Source: Balneatrix alpica DSM 16621 (GTDB lineage Bacteria > Pseudomonadota > Gammaproteobacteria > Pseudomonadales > Balneatricaceae). Taken from it: a DNA stretch of 64,000 nt. This document shows, in pieces, positions 1 to 10,429 of the stretch (position 1 is its first letter; every line of letters begins with the position of its first letter). The stretch covers positions 62,001 to 126,000 of the forward strand of contig NZ_KK211040.1 in NCBI RefSeq assembly GCF_000619885.1, written 5' to 3'. The translations under genes were made by a program, and so were the position numbers. The notes under the pieces were generated by a model that worked only from the letters and a program-made list of their open reading frames with translations, did not search any database and was not told the origin of the DNA.

Positions 1-1195
1 AGTGCTCAGCCGACTCCGCGACAATCACCGGACCGGCTTCGCCGCCGACAATTTCCAGCAGCAAACGGGTGGCATACTCCATCGCCAACGCCTGCAATTC
101 AGGATCGACACCCCGCTCATAGCGGTGAGAAGAATCGGTATGCAGACCATGGCGACGCGCCCGTCCCGCTATGGCCAGCGGGTTAAAATAGGCACATTCC
201 AGGAAAATATCTGCTGTGGCGTCATTGATGCCTGAGTGCTCCCCTCCCATGATCCCCGCCATCGCCACGGGACCTTGGTGATCCGCAATCACCAGCGTAT
301 CTGCATTCAACTTGGCTTCTGCACCATCCAGCAGAGTCAGAGTTTCCCCTTCCTCCGCCAGGCGGACACGAATACCACCATGCAAGTTGGCCAGGTCGAA
401 GGCATGCATCGGCTGCCCCAGCTCTAGCATCACGTAGTTGGTCACGTCGACTGCGGGATCAATACAACGCAGCCCGCTGCGGCGCAGCTTTTCCTGCATC
501 CACAACGGCGTGGCAGCGCCAGGGTTGATGCCACGAATAATGCGGCCCAGATAGCGAGGGCACGCATCAGCGGCCAATAGCTCTACCGGCAACACCTGGT
601 CATGACTGGGCGCCACAGGTTCAACTTGCAACTCACGCACATCGACCTGATTAAGCACCCCAACCTCGCGGGCCAGACCGCGAATACTAAGGCAGTCGCT
701 ACGGTTCGGCGTCAGGTCAACATCAACACTCACATCATCCAGCTTCAGGTACTCGCGCAGGCTCACCCCTACTGGCGCATCGACAGGTAATTCCATAATG
801 CCGGAGTGATCTTCACTCAGTCCCAGCTCCTGGGCAGAACACAACATGCCGTTGGACTCGACCTGACGTAGCTTGGCCTTCTTGATCTTAAAGTCCCCTG
901 GCAGCTCAGCACCAATTTGGGCAAAAGCGGTGATCAGCCCTGCCCGTGCATTGGGCGCACCACAAACCACCTGATAAGTCTGTTGACCATCAGAGACTTG
1001 GCAAACCTGTAATTTATCGGCATTAGGATGCGGCTCGGCACTGACAATTTGTCCAACCACCACCCCTGTAAATGCCGCTGCCACAGGCTCGACACTGTCC
1101 ACTTCCAAGCCAGCCAGGGTAATTTGCGCCACCAGCTGCTCGGCATCCAGAGCGGGATTCACCCACTCACGCAACCACTTTTCTGAGAATTTCAT
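1..1195 (-). CDS. pheT: Phenylalanyl-tRNA synthetase beta subunit, 3' end cut by window
   Basis: Beta chain of the alpha2-beta2 enzyme that charges tRNA-Phe. The readable N-terminus begins [12 protein letters not shown], then an EMAP/OB-type tRNA-binding domain at about residues 40-150 (segment [20 protein letters not shown], then [11 protein letters not shown]), followed by the start of the B3/B4 editing region. About 398 codons are present, roughly half of the usual ~790-800. The start lies 26 bases after pheS, so the two are co-transcribed and made in equal amounts. Identity is clear from sequence and neighbour; the C-terminal part lies outside the window. Confidence 0.97.
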   Translation of the reverse strand, partial: MKFSEKWLREWVNPALDAEQLVAQITLAGLEVDSVEPVAAAFTGVVVGQIVSAEPHPNADKLQVCQVSDGQQTYQVVCGAPNARAGLITAFAQIGAELPGDFKIKKAKLRQVESNGMLCSAQELGLSEDHSGIMELPVDAPVGVSLREYLKLDDVSVDVDLTPNRSDCLSIRGLAREVGVLNQVDVRELQVEPVAPSHDQVLPVELLAADACPRYLGRIIRGINPGAATPLWMQEKLRRSGLRCIDPAVDVTNYVMLELGQPMHAFDLANLHGGIRVRLAEEGETLTLLDGAEAKLNADTLVIADHQGPVAMAGIMGGEHSGINDATADIFLECAYFNPLAIAGRARRHGLHTDSSHRYERGVDPELQALAMEYATRLLLEIVGGEAGPVIVAESAEH

Positions 1196-1221
1196 TGCTG
1201 TCCTCGCTGATCGTGCTGGTG

Positions 1222-2313
<1,092 letters not shown>

Positions 2314-2341
2314 TCACCGAGGTGATCAACAGGCGGGTGTC

Positions 2342-2695
2342 TTACAGGGCCGCTTTGGCCTTTTCGACGATTGCCGCAAATACAGCCTGTTCATGCATAG
2401 CCAGATCAGCCAGGACCTTACGGTCGATCTCGATAGCCGCCTTTTTCAGACCAGCAATCAGACGGCTGTAGGACAGACCGTTCAAACGCGCACCGGCGTT
2501 GATACGAGCGATCCACAGAGCACGGAACTGACGCTTGCGCTGACGACGGTCGCGATACGCATACTGACCGGCTTTGATAACAGCCTGTTTGGCTACACGG
2601 AACACACGACTGCGGGCACCGTAGTAACCCTTGGCCAGCTTCAGAATCTTCTTGTGGCGACGACGTGCAACCACTCCACGCTTAACACGAGGCAT
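2342..2695 (-). CDS. rplT: 50S ribosomal protein L20
   Basis: Early 23S rRNA-binding assembly protein of the large subunit. Its 117 residues match the family length exactly. The start [20 protein letters not shown] and the very basic N-terminal extension are diagnostic, and the globular C-terminal half ([17 protein letters not shown]) is the L20 RNA-binding domain. It lies 37 bases after rpmI in the same operon. In E. coli L20 represses translation of the rpmI-rplT message; whether the operator exists here cannot be judged by eye. Confidence 0.99.
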   Translation of the reverse strand: MPRVKRGVVARRRHKKILKLAKGYYGARSRVFRVAKQAVIKAGQYAYRDRRQRKRQFRALWIARINAGARLNGLSYSRLIAGLKKAAIEIDRKVLADLAMHEQAVFAAIVEKAKAAL

Positions 2696-2732
2696 CTCTT
2701 AATCCTTCTATTACAAACTAACTAAAATAGAC

Positions 2733-2927
2733 TTATGCGTAGGGTAGCAAACGAGCGATTGCAGCCTGGTCAGATGCTTCTACCTGGTGGGTAGCACGCA
2801 GTTGACGCTTACGCTTGGTGGTCTTCTTGGTCAGAATGTGACGACGGAAAGACTGCTTGTGCTTGAAGCCGTTGGCGGTCTTCTTGAAGCGCTTAGACGC
2901 GCCACTGTTAGATTTCAACTTAGGCAT
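2733..2927 (-). CDS. rpmI: 50S ribosomal protein L35
   Basis: Small basic large-subunit protein of 64 residues (E. coli 65). The start [20 protein letters not shown] and the [14 protein letters not shown] block identify it. It sits between infC and rplT, as in nearly all bacteria, about 75 bases after infC, and is expected to be translationally coupled to rplT. Confidence 0.99.
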   Translation of the reverse strand: MPKLKSNSGASKRFKKTANGFKHKQSFRRHILTKKTTKRKRQLRATHQVEASDQAAIARLLPYA

Positions 2928-3002
2928 GATTTACTCCACGCATTCGATAAAACAATGCAACCCATTACCCTACTGCCAGGGCCAACCTAATAAAAGGCGG
3001 GG

Positions 3003-3548
3003 TTACTTCTTCTTTTTCGGTGCCAAAACCATGGTCATCTGACGCCCCTCCATCTTGGCACGCTGCTCAACGATGCCGTATTCAGTCAGATCCTGCTCAA
3101 TACGGTTCATCAGCTGCATACCGAGATCTTGGTGCGCCATTTCTCGACCGCGGAAGCGGAGAGAGACCTTGGCCTTGTCACCATCTTCAAGGAAACGTAT
3201 CAGGTTGCGCAGTTTTACCTGATAATCCCCTTCTTCCGTTCCAGGACGGAACTTCATTTCTTTAATTTGCGTTTGCTTCTGCTTTTTCTTAGCAGCGGCC
3301 TGCTGTTTCTTCTTTTCAAACAGGTGTTTCCGGTAATCCATGATCTTGCATACCGGAGGCGTTGCCTCGGCAGCAATAAGCACTAGGTCTTGTTCGACTT
3401 CGGCTGCTTTTTCTAAAGCCTCACTTAAGGAAACGATGCCGATCTGCTCGCCATCTGGACCAACTAGGCGGACTTCCCGCGCGCGGATTTCCTCGTTAAT
3501 TAGGGTCTTGTCACCGCCCCGTACAGGGGCGCTAGTAGTACGCTTAAT
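3003..3548 (-). CDS. infC: Translation initiation factor IF-3 (AUU start)
   Basis: IF-3 binds the 30S subunit, keeps subunits apart and checks the start codon. An ATG start at 3383 would give only 126 residues and remove the N-terminal domain. Reading upstream in frame to the ATT at 3546-3548 gives 181 residues beginning (M)[20 protein letters not shown], the conserved IF-3 N-terminus, with a GGAG sequence 8 bases before the ATT. The linker is lysine-rich and the C-terminal domain contains [17 protein letters not shown]. The rare AUU codon is the known basis of IF-3 autoregulation in enterobacteria. It lies 17 bases after thrS. Confidence 0.97.
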   Translation of the reverse strand: MKRTTSAPVRGGDKTLINEEIRAREVRLVGPDGEQIGIVSLSEALEKAAEVEQDLVLIAAEATPPVCKIMDYRKHLFEKKKQQAAAKKKQKQTQIKEMKFRPGTEEGDYQVKLRNLIRFLEDGDKAKVSLRFRGREMAHQDLGMQLMNRIEQDLTEYGIVEQRAKMEGRQMTMVLAPKKKK

Positions 3549-3565
3549 GGCTCTTTCTCCGTGTT

Positions 3566-5476
3566 TTACCGGCCGCGTCTCGCGATATCCTGCTGCAAGT
3601 ACTGAGCGAAGGCCTCCAGCGTCATGCTGCCCAAGTCTTCGCCTGTGCGAGTCCGCACGGTAACAGTGTTAGATTCAACTTCCTTATCGCCAACAACCAG
3701 CTGATAAGGAATCTTCTGTAAAGTGTGCTCGCGGATTTTAAAGCCGATCTTCTCGTTTCTCAAGTCCACCTTGCTACGGAAGCCTTGTTCCGCTAAGAAT
3801 TTTTGTGCTTTCTGCACAAAATCAGCCTGCTTATCGGTGATATTGATCAATACCACTTGGGTGGGAGCCAACCAAGTTGGCATCGCGCCGGCATAGTTCT
3901 CAATCAAAATACCGATAAAGCGCTCAAATGAACCCAGAATGGCTCGATGCAGCATCACCGGGGTTTCCCGCTCACCCTGTTCATTGACAAACTGCGCACC
4001 TAGGCGACCAGGCATAGAGAAGTCGACCTGAATCGTACCGCATTGCCAGACACGCCCCAGACAGTCTTTCAATGAAAACTCAATTTTCGGCCCATAGAAG
4101 GCACCTTCACCGGGCAGCTCTTCCCAGGGCAACTGCTTAGCATCCAGTGCATCTGCCAGGGCTTTTTCCGCTTTATCCCAGCTGGCATCGCTGCCTACCC
4201 GCTGCTCTGGTCGAGTGGAGAGTTTGTAAATGATCTCGCTGAAGCCAAAGTCCGCATAAACTTCGTGCAGGAAGTCGATAAAGACCGCCACTTCAGACTG
4301 AATCTGCTCTTCACTGCAGAAAATATGCGCATCATCCTGCGTGAACCCACGCACGCGCATAATGCCATGCAGGGCTCCCGAGGGTTCATTACGGTGACAG
4401 GAGCCAAACTCCGCCAAACGCAGCGGCAACTCACGGTAGCTCTTCAGGCCCTGATTAAAAACCTGAATGTGGCAAGGGCAGTTCATCGGTTTGATGGCAA
4501 AATCCCGCTCTTCGGAGTGGGTGGTAAACATCTGCTCTTTAAACTTGTCCCAATGACCAGATTTTTCCCACAGTGTACGTTCCACCACCTGAGGAGTCTT
4601 GATCTCCTGATAGCCATGGCGACGCTGCTGGTTACGCATATACTGCTCAACCACTTGCCAGATGGTCCAGCCATTGGGATGCCAGAACACCATACCAGGG
4701 GCTTCTTCCTGGACATGGAACAGATCCAGTTGTTTCCCAAGCTTACGATGATCGCGCTTTTCCGCTTCTGCCAGACGATGCAGGTATTCGTTCAGCTGTT
4801 TCTTATCGGCCCAGGCAGTGCCATAGATCCGCTGCAGCATTTCATTCTTCACATCACCTCGCCAGTAAGCGCCGGCCACCTTCATCAGCTTAAATGCTTT
4901 CAGATGACCAGTACTGGGCACATGGGGGCCGCGGCAGAGGTCAATAAAGTCACCCTGACTGTAAAATGACAACGGCTCTTCACCGGGGATAGCTTCAATA
5001 ATCTGAACCTTGTACTTCTCCCCTTTGTCTTCGAACAGTTTGATCGCTTCAGGGCGATTCAAAACCGAGCGTGATACCTGGAAATCCGCCTTGGCTAACT
5101 CCGCCATCTTGGCTTCAATTTTTTCCAGATCTTCCGGGGTAAAGGGGCGCTCAAAGGCAAAGTCATAATAGAAGCCGTTATCAATCACCGGCCCAATAGT
5201 GACTTGCGCTGTAGGAAAGAGTGCCTGTACCGCCATAGCCATCAAGTGTGCGCAGGAGTGACGAATCACCTCCAGCCCCTCTTCATCTCTTCCCGTGACA
5301 ATCGACAGCTCGGCATCGGTCTCCATCACATAGGAGGTATCCACCAGGGTGCCATTGACCTTGCCCGCCAGGGCGGCTTTAGCCAAGCCTGCACCAATCG
5401 AGGCGGCGACTTCATGCACACTTACGGGGTTCGGGAACTGACGTTGACTACCATCAGGAAGGGTAATAACAGGCAT
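3566..5476 (-). CDS. thrS: Threonyl-tRNA synthetase
   Basis: Charges tRNA-Thr in the cytoplasm. At 636 residues it is close to E. coli ThrRS (642). Domain order is an N-terminal TGS domain (about 1-60), an editing domain with [12 protein letters not shown] near residue 75 (the HxxxH zinc/editing motif) and [19 protein letters not shown] near 180, the class II core with motif 2 ([14 protein letters not shown]) and the zinc cysteine in NCPCHIQVF, motif 3 ([19 protein letters not shown]), and an anticodon-binding C-terminus from about 535. The start has SD AGAGGA about 6 bases upstream. The leader carries a candidate autoregulatory hairpin (5497-5517). Confidence 0.99.
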   Translation of the reverse strand: MPVITLPDGSQRQFPNPVSVHEVAASIGAGLAKAALAGKVNGTLVDTSYVMETDAELSIVTGRDEEGLEVIRHSCAHLMAMAVQALFPTAQVTIGPVIDNGFYYDFAFERPFTPEDLEKIEAKMAELAKADFQVSRSVLNRPEAIKLFEDKGEKYKVQIIEAIPGEEPLSFYSQGDFIDLCRGPHVPSTGHLKAFKLMKVAGAYWRGDVKNEMLQRIYGTAWADKKQLNEYLHRLAEAEKRDHRKLGKQLDLFHVQEEAPGMVFWHPNGWTIWQVVEQYMRNQQRRHGYQEIKTPQVVERTLWEKSGHWDKFKEQMFTTHSEERDFAIKPMNCPCHIQVFNQGLKSYRELPLRLAEFGSCHRNEPSGALHGIMRVRGFTQDDAHIFCSEEQIQSEVAVFIDFLHEVYADFGFSEIIYKLSTRPEQRVGSDASWDKAEKALADALDAKQLPWEELPGEGAFYGPKIEFSLKDCLGRVWQCGTIQVDFSMPGRLGAQFVNEQGERETPVMLHRAILGSFERFIGILIENYAGAMPTWLAPTQVVLINITDKQADFVQKAQKFLAEQGFRSKVDLRNEKIGFKIREHTLQKIPYQLVVGDKEVESNTVTVRTRTGEDLGSMTLEAFAQYLQQDIARRGR

Positions 5477-5496
5477 GCTTTATCCTCTGCTCAGTG

Positions 5497-5517
5497 GTGG
5501 CCCCTACCACAGGCCAC
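5497..5517 (-). promoter_or_regulatory. Candidate ThrRS operator: tRNA-Thr anticodon-arm mimic in thrS leader
   Basis: On the thrS mRNA strand a 6-bp stem GTGGCC/GGCCAC encloses TGTGGTAGG. If the first T and last G of the loop form a U-G pair, the loop becomes seven bases, G-U-GGU-A-G. That is laid out like a tRNA anticodon loop with U33, the threonine anticodon GGU at 34-36 and A37. The hairpin ends about 8 bases before the SD. E. coli thrS is known to be repressed by ThrRS binding a leader hairpin that mimics the tRNA-Thr anticodon arm. The hairpin is seen; its function is inferred. Confidence 0.6.
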
Positions 5518-5546
5518 ATAAGCCATGAATAGGCTATTCACGGTAT

Positions 5547-5575
5547 AAAAAAACAATCGCACAAACCAAGTGCGA
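5547..5575 (-). terminator. Rho-independent terminator of the GntR-family gene
   Basis: Minus-strand stem TCGCAC/GTGCGA with a 7-base loop, followed by TTGTTTTTTT. It separates the regulator gene (ending at 5652) from thrS, so the thrS promoter should lie between this element and 5476. A perfect 15-base palindrome, TGAATAGGCTATTCA, lies beside it at 5526-5540; its role is unknown. Confidence 0.75.
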
Positions 5576-5651
5576 CACGAGGGGCGCAGTATACCCGTAT
5601 CCGCAAAAACGGCTCAAGGGAAGCGGCCAACAAATCCCTGAGCGAACCCCC

Positions 5652-6401
5652 TTAACGACCAGGCACGCCGTCCATTTCCTCTAGACGCTGACGGGTATAC
5701 AGAATATGAGCTTGTGCCGCCTGACGGGCCTGCTCTGGCTGGCGCTGCACAATGGCTTGGTAGATACGCTCATGCTGACTTTCAATATAGGGAGGATAAC
5801 TACCGGTGCGCTGCTGATTTTTACTCAGCACACCATAGATGGCATTAAAAAAACGGCTATATAACACCTGCGCCAGGGCTATCAGCAAAAAATGATGGCT
5901 GCACTGGGCAATCAGCATATGAAAATGCAAATCCGCTTTAGCCCGCTCCAGGGTGTTGGGCTCATCGCGACGCGCCTCCATCCGGGCAAACTCGGCCTGC
6001 AGGGCCTGCAACTCCTCATCCGTGGCACGCTGGGCACAGTAGAACGCCGCTTCCCCCTCCAGGACCCAGCGCATTTCCAAGACTGCCAATTGCAGCTCGG
6101 TGGAATTTTCCGCCACCCCTCTGCCTAAACTCGCCTGCTCAAAATAGTGCGCTAACGGGTTAAGCAAACGACTACCGCCCCCCTGGTAAGTCTCAATCAG
6201 GCCACGACTGGCAAGCAGCTGCATCGCTTCGCGCACCACCGAGCGGGAGAGTTGATGCTCCTGCGCCAGGATACGCTCTGAGGGCAACAGACTGCCTGGC
6301 AACAACTCACCCGCCAATAGCTGCGCCTCCAGCTCCTGGCAAAGACGCTGGGCTTTATTGTAAGGCCGGGGCGGAACCGCGACTTTAGTCTTGATCGACA
6401 T
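5652..6401 (-). CDS. GntR-family (FadR/FCD type) repressor, LldR-like
   Basis: DNA-binding regulator of 249 residues. A winged helix-turn-helix at about 15-85 (LLPSERILAQEHQLSRSVVREAMQ) is followed by an all-helical FCD ligand domain (about 100-240) with the metal-binding-type histidines in DLHFHMLIAQCSHH. It is divergent from lutABC and has an LldR-like operator touching its own start codon. It is therefore inferred to sense lactate and repress both itself and the lut genes. No good SD precedes the ATG; a TATAAC -10 at 6417-6422 would give a leader of only about 9 bases, so the message may be nearly leaderless. PdhR or another FadR-type sensor is the alternative. Confidence 0.88.
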   Translation of the reverse strand: MSIKTKVAVPPRPYNKAQRLCQELEAQLLAGELLPGSLLPSERILAQEHQLSRSVVREAMQLLASRGLIETYQGGGSRLLNPLAHYFEQASLGRGVAENSTELQLAVLEMRWVLEGEAAFYCAQRATDEELQALQAEFARMEARRDEPNTLERAKADLHFHMLIAQCSHHFLLIALAQVLYSRFFNAIYGVLSKNQQRTGSYPPYIESQHERIYQAIVQRQPEQARQAAQAHILYTRQRLEEMDGVPGR

Positions 6402-6402
6402 G

Positions 6403-6419
6403 AATTGGTCAGGCCAGTT
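6403..6419. promoter_or_regulatory. LldR-type operator (AATTGG-N5-CCAGTT)
   Basis: A 17-bp inverted repeat with one mismatch to perfect symmetry, lying between the regulator gene and lutA. It resembles the AATTGG-N5-CCAATT operators described for E. coli LldR. It overlaps the putative -10 (6417-6422, TATAAC read on the minus strand) of the regulator gene, which fits autorepression. Only this one clear copy is seen in the divergent region. Confidence 0.6.
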
Positions 6420-6531
6420 ATACAGAGTCGGGTTTATTTTTTCACAGCAGCTACCTTAAATACAGCCATGCGACCGCACCATCACACTCCAATAACAGCA
6501 CAGGGTCGCACCACTTTGATGAGGATACGCC

Positions 6532-7308
6532 ATGCCCAGCGCAATAGATGCCGACTCTCGCCCCTGCGTGGGGCTTTTTGTCACCTGCCTAGTGGACATG
6601 TTTCGTCCCAGCATTGGCTTTGCCAGCATCAAGTTACTTGAGCAGGCAGGTTACCGAGTAGAAGTCCCGCCTACCCAAACCTGCTGCGGTCAACCTGCTT
6701 TTAACTCTGGTGATAGTGCCACTAGCCAGGAGCTGGCCAAGCAAACCATTGCCGCCTTTGAAGGCTATCGCTACGTCGTCGGCCCCAGCGGTTCCTGTAT
6801 TGGTATGCTGCATCACTACCCTAGCCTGTTTGCCAGTACTGATCCCTGGCATGCACGTGCGCAGAGTCTGGCTCAGCGTGCTTTTGAAATCACTTCTTTT
6901 CTGGTGGATGTCTGCCAGTTCGATCAGATTGCCGCAAGCTATACCGGCACCCTCACCTACCACGATTCCTGCTCAGGCCTGCGTGAGCTCGGCATCAAAC
7001 AGCAACCACGGCAATTATTAGCTGAGGTAGAAGGCTGCCAATTCAATGAAATGGCAGAAGCCGAAACCTGCTGTGGCTTTGGCGGCACTTTCTGCGTGAA
7101 GTATCCCGACATCTCCAATCGCATGGTAGAGAACAAGGCCAGCCATATTGCTGCCAGCGGCGCTGACACGCTAGTCGGTGGTGATCTCGGCTGCCTGCTT
7201 AACATGGCAGGAAAACTCAAGCGCCTCGGCAGTGCCGTGAAGACCTATCATGTTACTGAAGTGCTGGCGGGGATGACTCATCACGCCGCAATAGGCGAGA
7301 AGGAGTAA
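6532..7308 (+). CDS. lutA: Lactate utilization protein LutA (iron-sulfur oxidoreductase subunit)
   Basis: One of three subunits of the LutABC (LldEFG) L-lactate dehydrogenase that oxidises lactate to pyruvate. The 258 residues carry the two CCG-type cysteine-rich domains: TCCGQPAFNSG near residue 45 and ETCCGFGGTFCVKY near 180, known in this family as non-cubane Fe-S or metal ligands. SD GAGGAT lies 7 bases before the ATG. lutB follows after 4 bases. The substrate assignment rests on family and on the lut gene set. Confidence 0.95.
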   Translation: MPSAIDADSRPCVGLFVTCLVDMFRPSIGFASIKLLEQAGYRVEVPPTQTCCGQPAFNSGDSATSQELAKQTIAAFEGYRYVVGPSGSCIGMLHHYPSLFASTDPWHARAQSLAQRAFEITSFLVDVCQFDQIAASYTGTLTYHDSCSGLRELGIKQQPRQLLAEVEGCQFNEMAEAETCCGFGGTFCVKYPDISNRMVENKASHIAASGADTLVGGDLGCLLNMAGKLKRLGSAVKTYHVTEVLAGMTHHAAIGEKE

Positions 7309-7312
7309 CTCC

Positions 7313-8737
7313 ATGCAAATTCACAGCCCCGAATTCAAGGACGCCAGCCGCATTGCCCTGCATAACGAACCCCTGCAAAAAGCCTTGGGCAACTTACGCC
7401 AGGGGTTTCCGCAAAAGCGAGCCGCTGCGGTGGCACGCTTGCCGGAGTTTGAGCAGCTACGCGACCAGGCGCGCGACCTAAAAAATCATGTGTTGGAACA
7501 TCTGGATATTTATCTGGAAACCTTTGAGCGCAACTGCCAGGCCCAGGGTGGCCAGGTGCATTGGGCGCGGACGGCAGAGGATGCTCGCCAAGCTATTTTA
7601 CAAATCTGCCAACGGGCCAATGCCAAAACCGTTACCAAGGGCAAATCCATGGTGTCGGAAGAGATCAATCTGAATGAGTTTTTGCAGCAGCATCAGATTC
7701 ACCCGGTAGAAACCGATTTAGGCGAGTACATTCTGCAACTGCGAGAGGATCACCCCAGCCATATTATCGCCCCAGCTATTCACCTCAATTTGGAAGATGT
7801 CAGTGATGCCTTCCACGCTCACCATGGCCCCTATGGCTATCACCTGCGCGAAGAAGATCCAGCCAAACTGATGGCGGAAGCCCGCGCCGTATTACGCCAT
7901 CACTTTGTCGCCGCCGATGTCGGCATTACCGGCGCCAACTTTATCGTCGCCGAAACCGGCTCCACCATCATTGTCACTAACGAGGGCAATGGCGACCTGA
8001 CCCAGACCCTGCCACGGGTGCATATCGTCATCACCAGCATCGAAAAAGTGGTCCCCACCCTGGAAGACCTCAGTCTGATGCTGCGCCTGCTGGCCCGCTC
8101 CGCCACCGGGCAGGAGTTTACCGTCTATAACACCCTCTCCAGCGGGCCCCGTCGTGCCGAGGATCAGGATGGGCCCGAGGAGTTTCACGTCATCCTGCTT
8201 GATAACGGTCGCTCCGACATGCTCGGTGGCGAGTTGCAGGATATGCTGCGCTGCATTCGTTGTTCCGCTTGCATGAATCATTGCCCGGTATATGGCGCAG
8301 TCGGTGGACACAGCTATGGCTGGGTCTACCCTGGCCCCATGGGCTCAGTGCTGACACCACAGCTGATCGGTATCGAACAGGCGCAACACCTGCCTAATGC
8401 CTCGACCTTCTGTGGCAAGTGTGAATCCGTTTGCCCAGTTCGCATTCCGCTACCCAAGCTGATGCGCCACTGGCGGGAACAGGAATTTGAGCGCCACCTC
8501 AGCCCCGCCGCAGTACGTTACGGTTTAGCTGGCTGGGCTAGCCTGGCCAAACGCCCTGCGCTATACCGCTGGTTAGCCCGACTGAGTAATTGGGGCATGC
8601 GCCTACTCGCTGGCGGCAAGGGACGCCTACGTAAGGTGCCCCTGGCAGGCGGCTGGACCGACTGGCGTGATCTGCCTGCCCCGCAACAGGGTACCTTTAT
8701 GGATCAGTGGCGTCGTCAACAGGAGAAACAGTCATGA
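7313..8737 (+). CDS. lutB: Lactate utilization protein LutB (ferredoxin-type subunit)
   Basis: Iron-sulfur subunit of the LutABC lactate-oxidising complex, 474 residues. An N-terminal LUD domain (about 70-300) is followed by two [4Fe-4S] motifs: CIRCSACMNHCP near 312-323 and FCGKCESVCP near 365-374. A C-terminal domain with tryptophan- and arginine-rich segments completes it. It overlaps lutC by the ATGA junction, so the two are translationally coupled. The order lutA-lutB-lutC is canonical. Confidence 0.96.
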   Translation: MQIHSPEFKDASRIALHNEPLQKALGNLRQGFPQKRAAAVARLPEFEQLRDQARDLKNHVLEHLDIYLETFERNCQAQGGQVHWARTAEDARQAILQICQRANAKTVTKGKSMVSEEINLNEFLQQHQIHPVETDLGEYILQLREDHPSHIIAPAIHLNLEDVSDAFHAHHGPYGYHLREEDPAKLMAEARAVLRHHFVAADVGITGANFIVAETGSTIIVTNEGNGDLTQTLPRVHIVITSIEKVVPTLEDLSLMLRLLARSATGQEFTVYNTLSSGPRRAEDQDGPEEFHVILLDNGRSDMLGGELQDMLRCIRCSACMNHCPVYGAVGGHSYGWVYPGPMGSVLTPQLIGIEQAQHLPNASTFCGKCESVCPVRIPLPKLMRHWREQEFERHLSPAAVRYGLAGWASLAKRPALYRWLARLSNWGMRLLAGGKGRLRKVPLAGGWTDWRDLPAPQQGTFMDQWRRQQEKQS

Positions 8738-9396
8738 GTCAGGCTCGCCAACAGATTTTCAGCAAACTGCGCCAAGGGGTGAAACGTAATCCGGAGCAAC
8801 AGGCTGCCGCCGAGGCTCGGGTACAACAGCGCCTGCAAAGCCACCCACGCTCGCTGATTCCAGCACGCGGCCAGGGTGATGCAACGCAGCGGCGCCACGT
8901 TTTCATCCAGATGGCGACTGAGGCCGCTGCCGAGATTCATCCCATCAGCCAGCTAGCAGAGATTCCGGCCCTGCTGGCAGCTGCTGGCATCAACCAGCTA
9001 GTAATCAGCAAGGAATCTTGGATTAGCGCCCTACCCTGGCAAGAGCAGGGCATTACCCTGCAGCAACGGGTAGCCGCCGTGGGGGATAGCGCCAGCCTCA
9101 CCGGCAGTTTCGCCGCGATCGCCGAAACCGGCACTCTGATGCTGCACTCCAGCCCCGACAGCCCTACTACGCTCAATTTTTTACCGGACTGGCACTGGGT
9201 GTTGCTGCGCAGCAGCCGCATTCAAAGCTGTTACGAGGATGCCTGGCAGTTACTGCGCACCGAGCTGGGCAGCCTGCCACGTACCGTTAATATGATTACC
9301 GGCCCCTCCCGCAGTGCCGATATTGAACAGCGTCTACAGATGGGCGCCCATGGCCCGCGTAAGCTCAGCATCCTGTTGTGGGATGATCACAACTGA
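8734..9396 (+). CDS. lutC: Lactate utilization protein LutC
   Basis: Third subunit of the LutABC complex, a stand-alone LUD-domain protein of 220 residues. The start is the ATG in the ATGA overlap with lutB, supported by AGGAG 8 bases upstream; a GTG at 8707 is in frame but lacks an SD. The conserved segments AAVGDSASLTGSFAAIAETGTLML and NMITGPSRSADIEQ are visible (about 115-200). The role of this subunit in electron transfer is not settled in the family. A terminator follows. Confidence 0.95.
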   Translation: MSQARQQIFSKLRQGVKRNPEQQAAAEARVQQRLQSHPRSLIPARGQGDATQRRHVFIQMATEAAAEIHPISQLAEIPALLAAAGINQLVISKESWISALPWQEQGITLQQRVAAVGDSASLTGSFAAIAETGTLMLHSSPDSPTTLNFLPDWHWVLLRSSRIQSCYEDAWQLLRTELGSLPRTVNMITGPSRSADIEQRLQMGAHGPRKLSILLWDDHN

Positions 9397-9416
9397 GCCG
9401 CCACAAACAGCGCCAT

Positions 9417-9455
9417 AAAAAAAGGGCGAGGGATCATTCATCCGTCGCCCTTTTT
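9417..9455 (+). terminator. Bidirectional terminator after lutC
   Basis: An 11-bp stem AAAAAGGGCGA/TCGCCCTTTTT whose loop carries a further GGAT/ATCC pairing. It has T-runs in both directions, ending lutABC on the plus strand and the DUF1904 gene on the minus strand. Confidence 0.9.
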
Positions 9456-9467
9456 GCTTAGCGGTGC

Positions 9468-9797
9468 TTAGCCAAAGTGCTCGCCATTCTCGTAGTAAGC
9501 CGGCTTTTGTAGCGCAATAAAGAATACGTCCACATTCGGGTAGCCCATGCCCTGCACCCACTTGGTTAACACCTTCGCGGTGATGTCCTGCACCTGCTGG
9601 CCACGGTCAAACCACAGCACTTCCACAAAGGGATACCCGGCACTCACCTGACCATCCTGAATAAAGGTGCCCTGCACCACCTCCATCGTGAAGTAGTCAC
9701 GGGGGCACTGTACTTCCGCGGTCAGTTGATCCACCAGCTCGGTACTGCCCGCCAGCGCTTTATCTAATTCAATTCCATGTAGACGAAGTTGTGGCAT
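9468..9797 (-). CDS. DUF1904 family protein (tautomerase-like fold)
   Basis: A small cytoplasmic protein of 109 residues. The start at 9797 (MPQLRLHGIE) is chosen because GAGGAG lies 8 bases upstream; a longer frame to 9863 has no SD. The DUF1904 signature FVEVLWFDRGQQVQD (about 65-80) and the C-terminal YYENGEHF are present. Proteins of this family resemble 4-oxalocrotonate tautomerase/MIF folds, and the proline directly after the start Met fits that, but no activity is established. It stands alone, with a terminator downstream and the rraA terminator upstream. Confidence 0.85.
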   Translation of the reverse strand: MPQLRLHGIELDKALAGSTELVDQLTAEVQCPRDYFTMEVVQGTFIQDGQVSAGYPFVEVLWFDRGQQVQDITAKVLTKWVQGMGYPNVDVFFIALQKPAYYENGEHFG

Positions 9798-9885
9798 CTT
9801 CAAACTCCTCATAAATGTCGGCGGCAGCCTACCCAGTAACGCCGCCAAGTACAAGCCGGGCATCCTATCCCGTTTTAAGCACCCA

Positions 9886-9920
9886 TAAAAAAGCGGATAA
9901 AGGCAGCCCTTATCCGCTTT
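9886..9920 (-). terminator. Terminator after rraA
   Basis: Minus-strand stem AAAGCGGATAA/TTATCCGCTTT with a 9-base loop, followed by a T-run, directly after the rraA stop. Confidence 0.88.
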
Positions 9921-9937
9921 GCCAACCCCCTTGCCAA

Positions 9938-10429
9938 TTACTGGGGCAGTTGTAATGGCTGTGCCGACACCAATACGCCGTTCAGATCAGCATAGAGATA
10001 CTCACCTGGGCGAAAATCCACCCCGGCAAAGCGCAGAGGCACATTAAGGTCACCGATACCCCGCTTGTCGGTTTTCAGCGGATGGGTATCCAGTGCCTGA
10101 ACCCCCAAGTCGAGCTGCCCAATCGCCACCACATCACGGATGCAACCGTAAATCAGCAGTCCTTCCCAACCATTGGCCACCGCCTGTTCCGCCAGCATAT
10201 CCCCCAATAAAGCCCGGCGTAATGAGCCACCACCATCGACCACCAACACCTTGCCCTTGCCAGGCAGTGCCACCTGCTCTTTCACCAGGGAGTTATCTTC
10301 AAAGCACTTCACCGTAACGATCTCGCCACAGAAATTATCGCGGCCGCCAAAACTGGTGAACATCGGCTCCAGTACCCGCACCTGGTCGGGATACTGGTCA
10401 CAGAGATCCGGTAACCAATCAATCGTCAT
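9938..10429 (-). CDS. rraA: Ribonuclease E activity regulator RraA
   Basis: In E. coli RraA is a trimeric protein that binds the C-terminal scaffold of RNase E and slows mRNA decay. At 163 residues it matches the family (161 in E. coli). The conserved core [23 protein letters not shown] (about 70-95) and IYGCIRD (about 105) are seen. The start at 10429 has GGAGA 7 bases upstream; the ATG two codons earlier would leave no room for an SD. The fold is shared with HMG/CHA aldolases, but this length and sequence are typical of RraA. Confidence 0.95.
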   Translation of the reverse strand: MTIDWLPDLCDQYPDQVRVLEPMFTSFGGRDNFCGEIVTVKCFEDNSLVKEQVALPGKGKVLVVDGGGSLRRALLGDMLAEQAVANGWEGLLIYGCIRDVVAIGQLDLGVQALDTHPLKTDKRGIGDLNVPLRFAGVDFRPGEYLYADLNGVLVSAQPLQLPQ

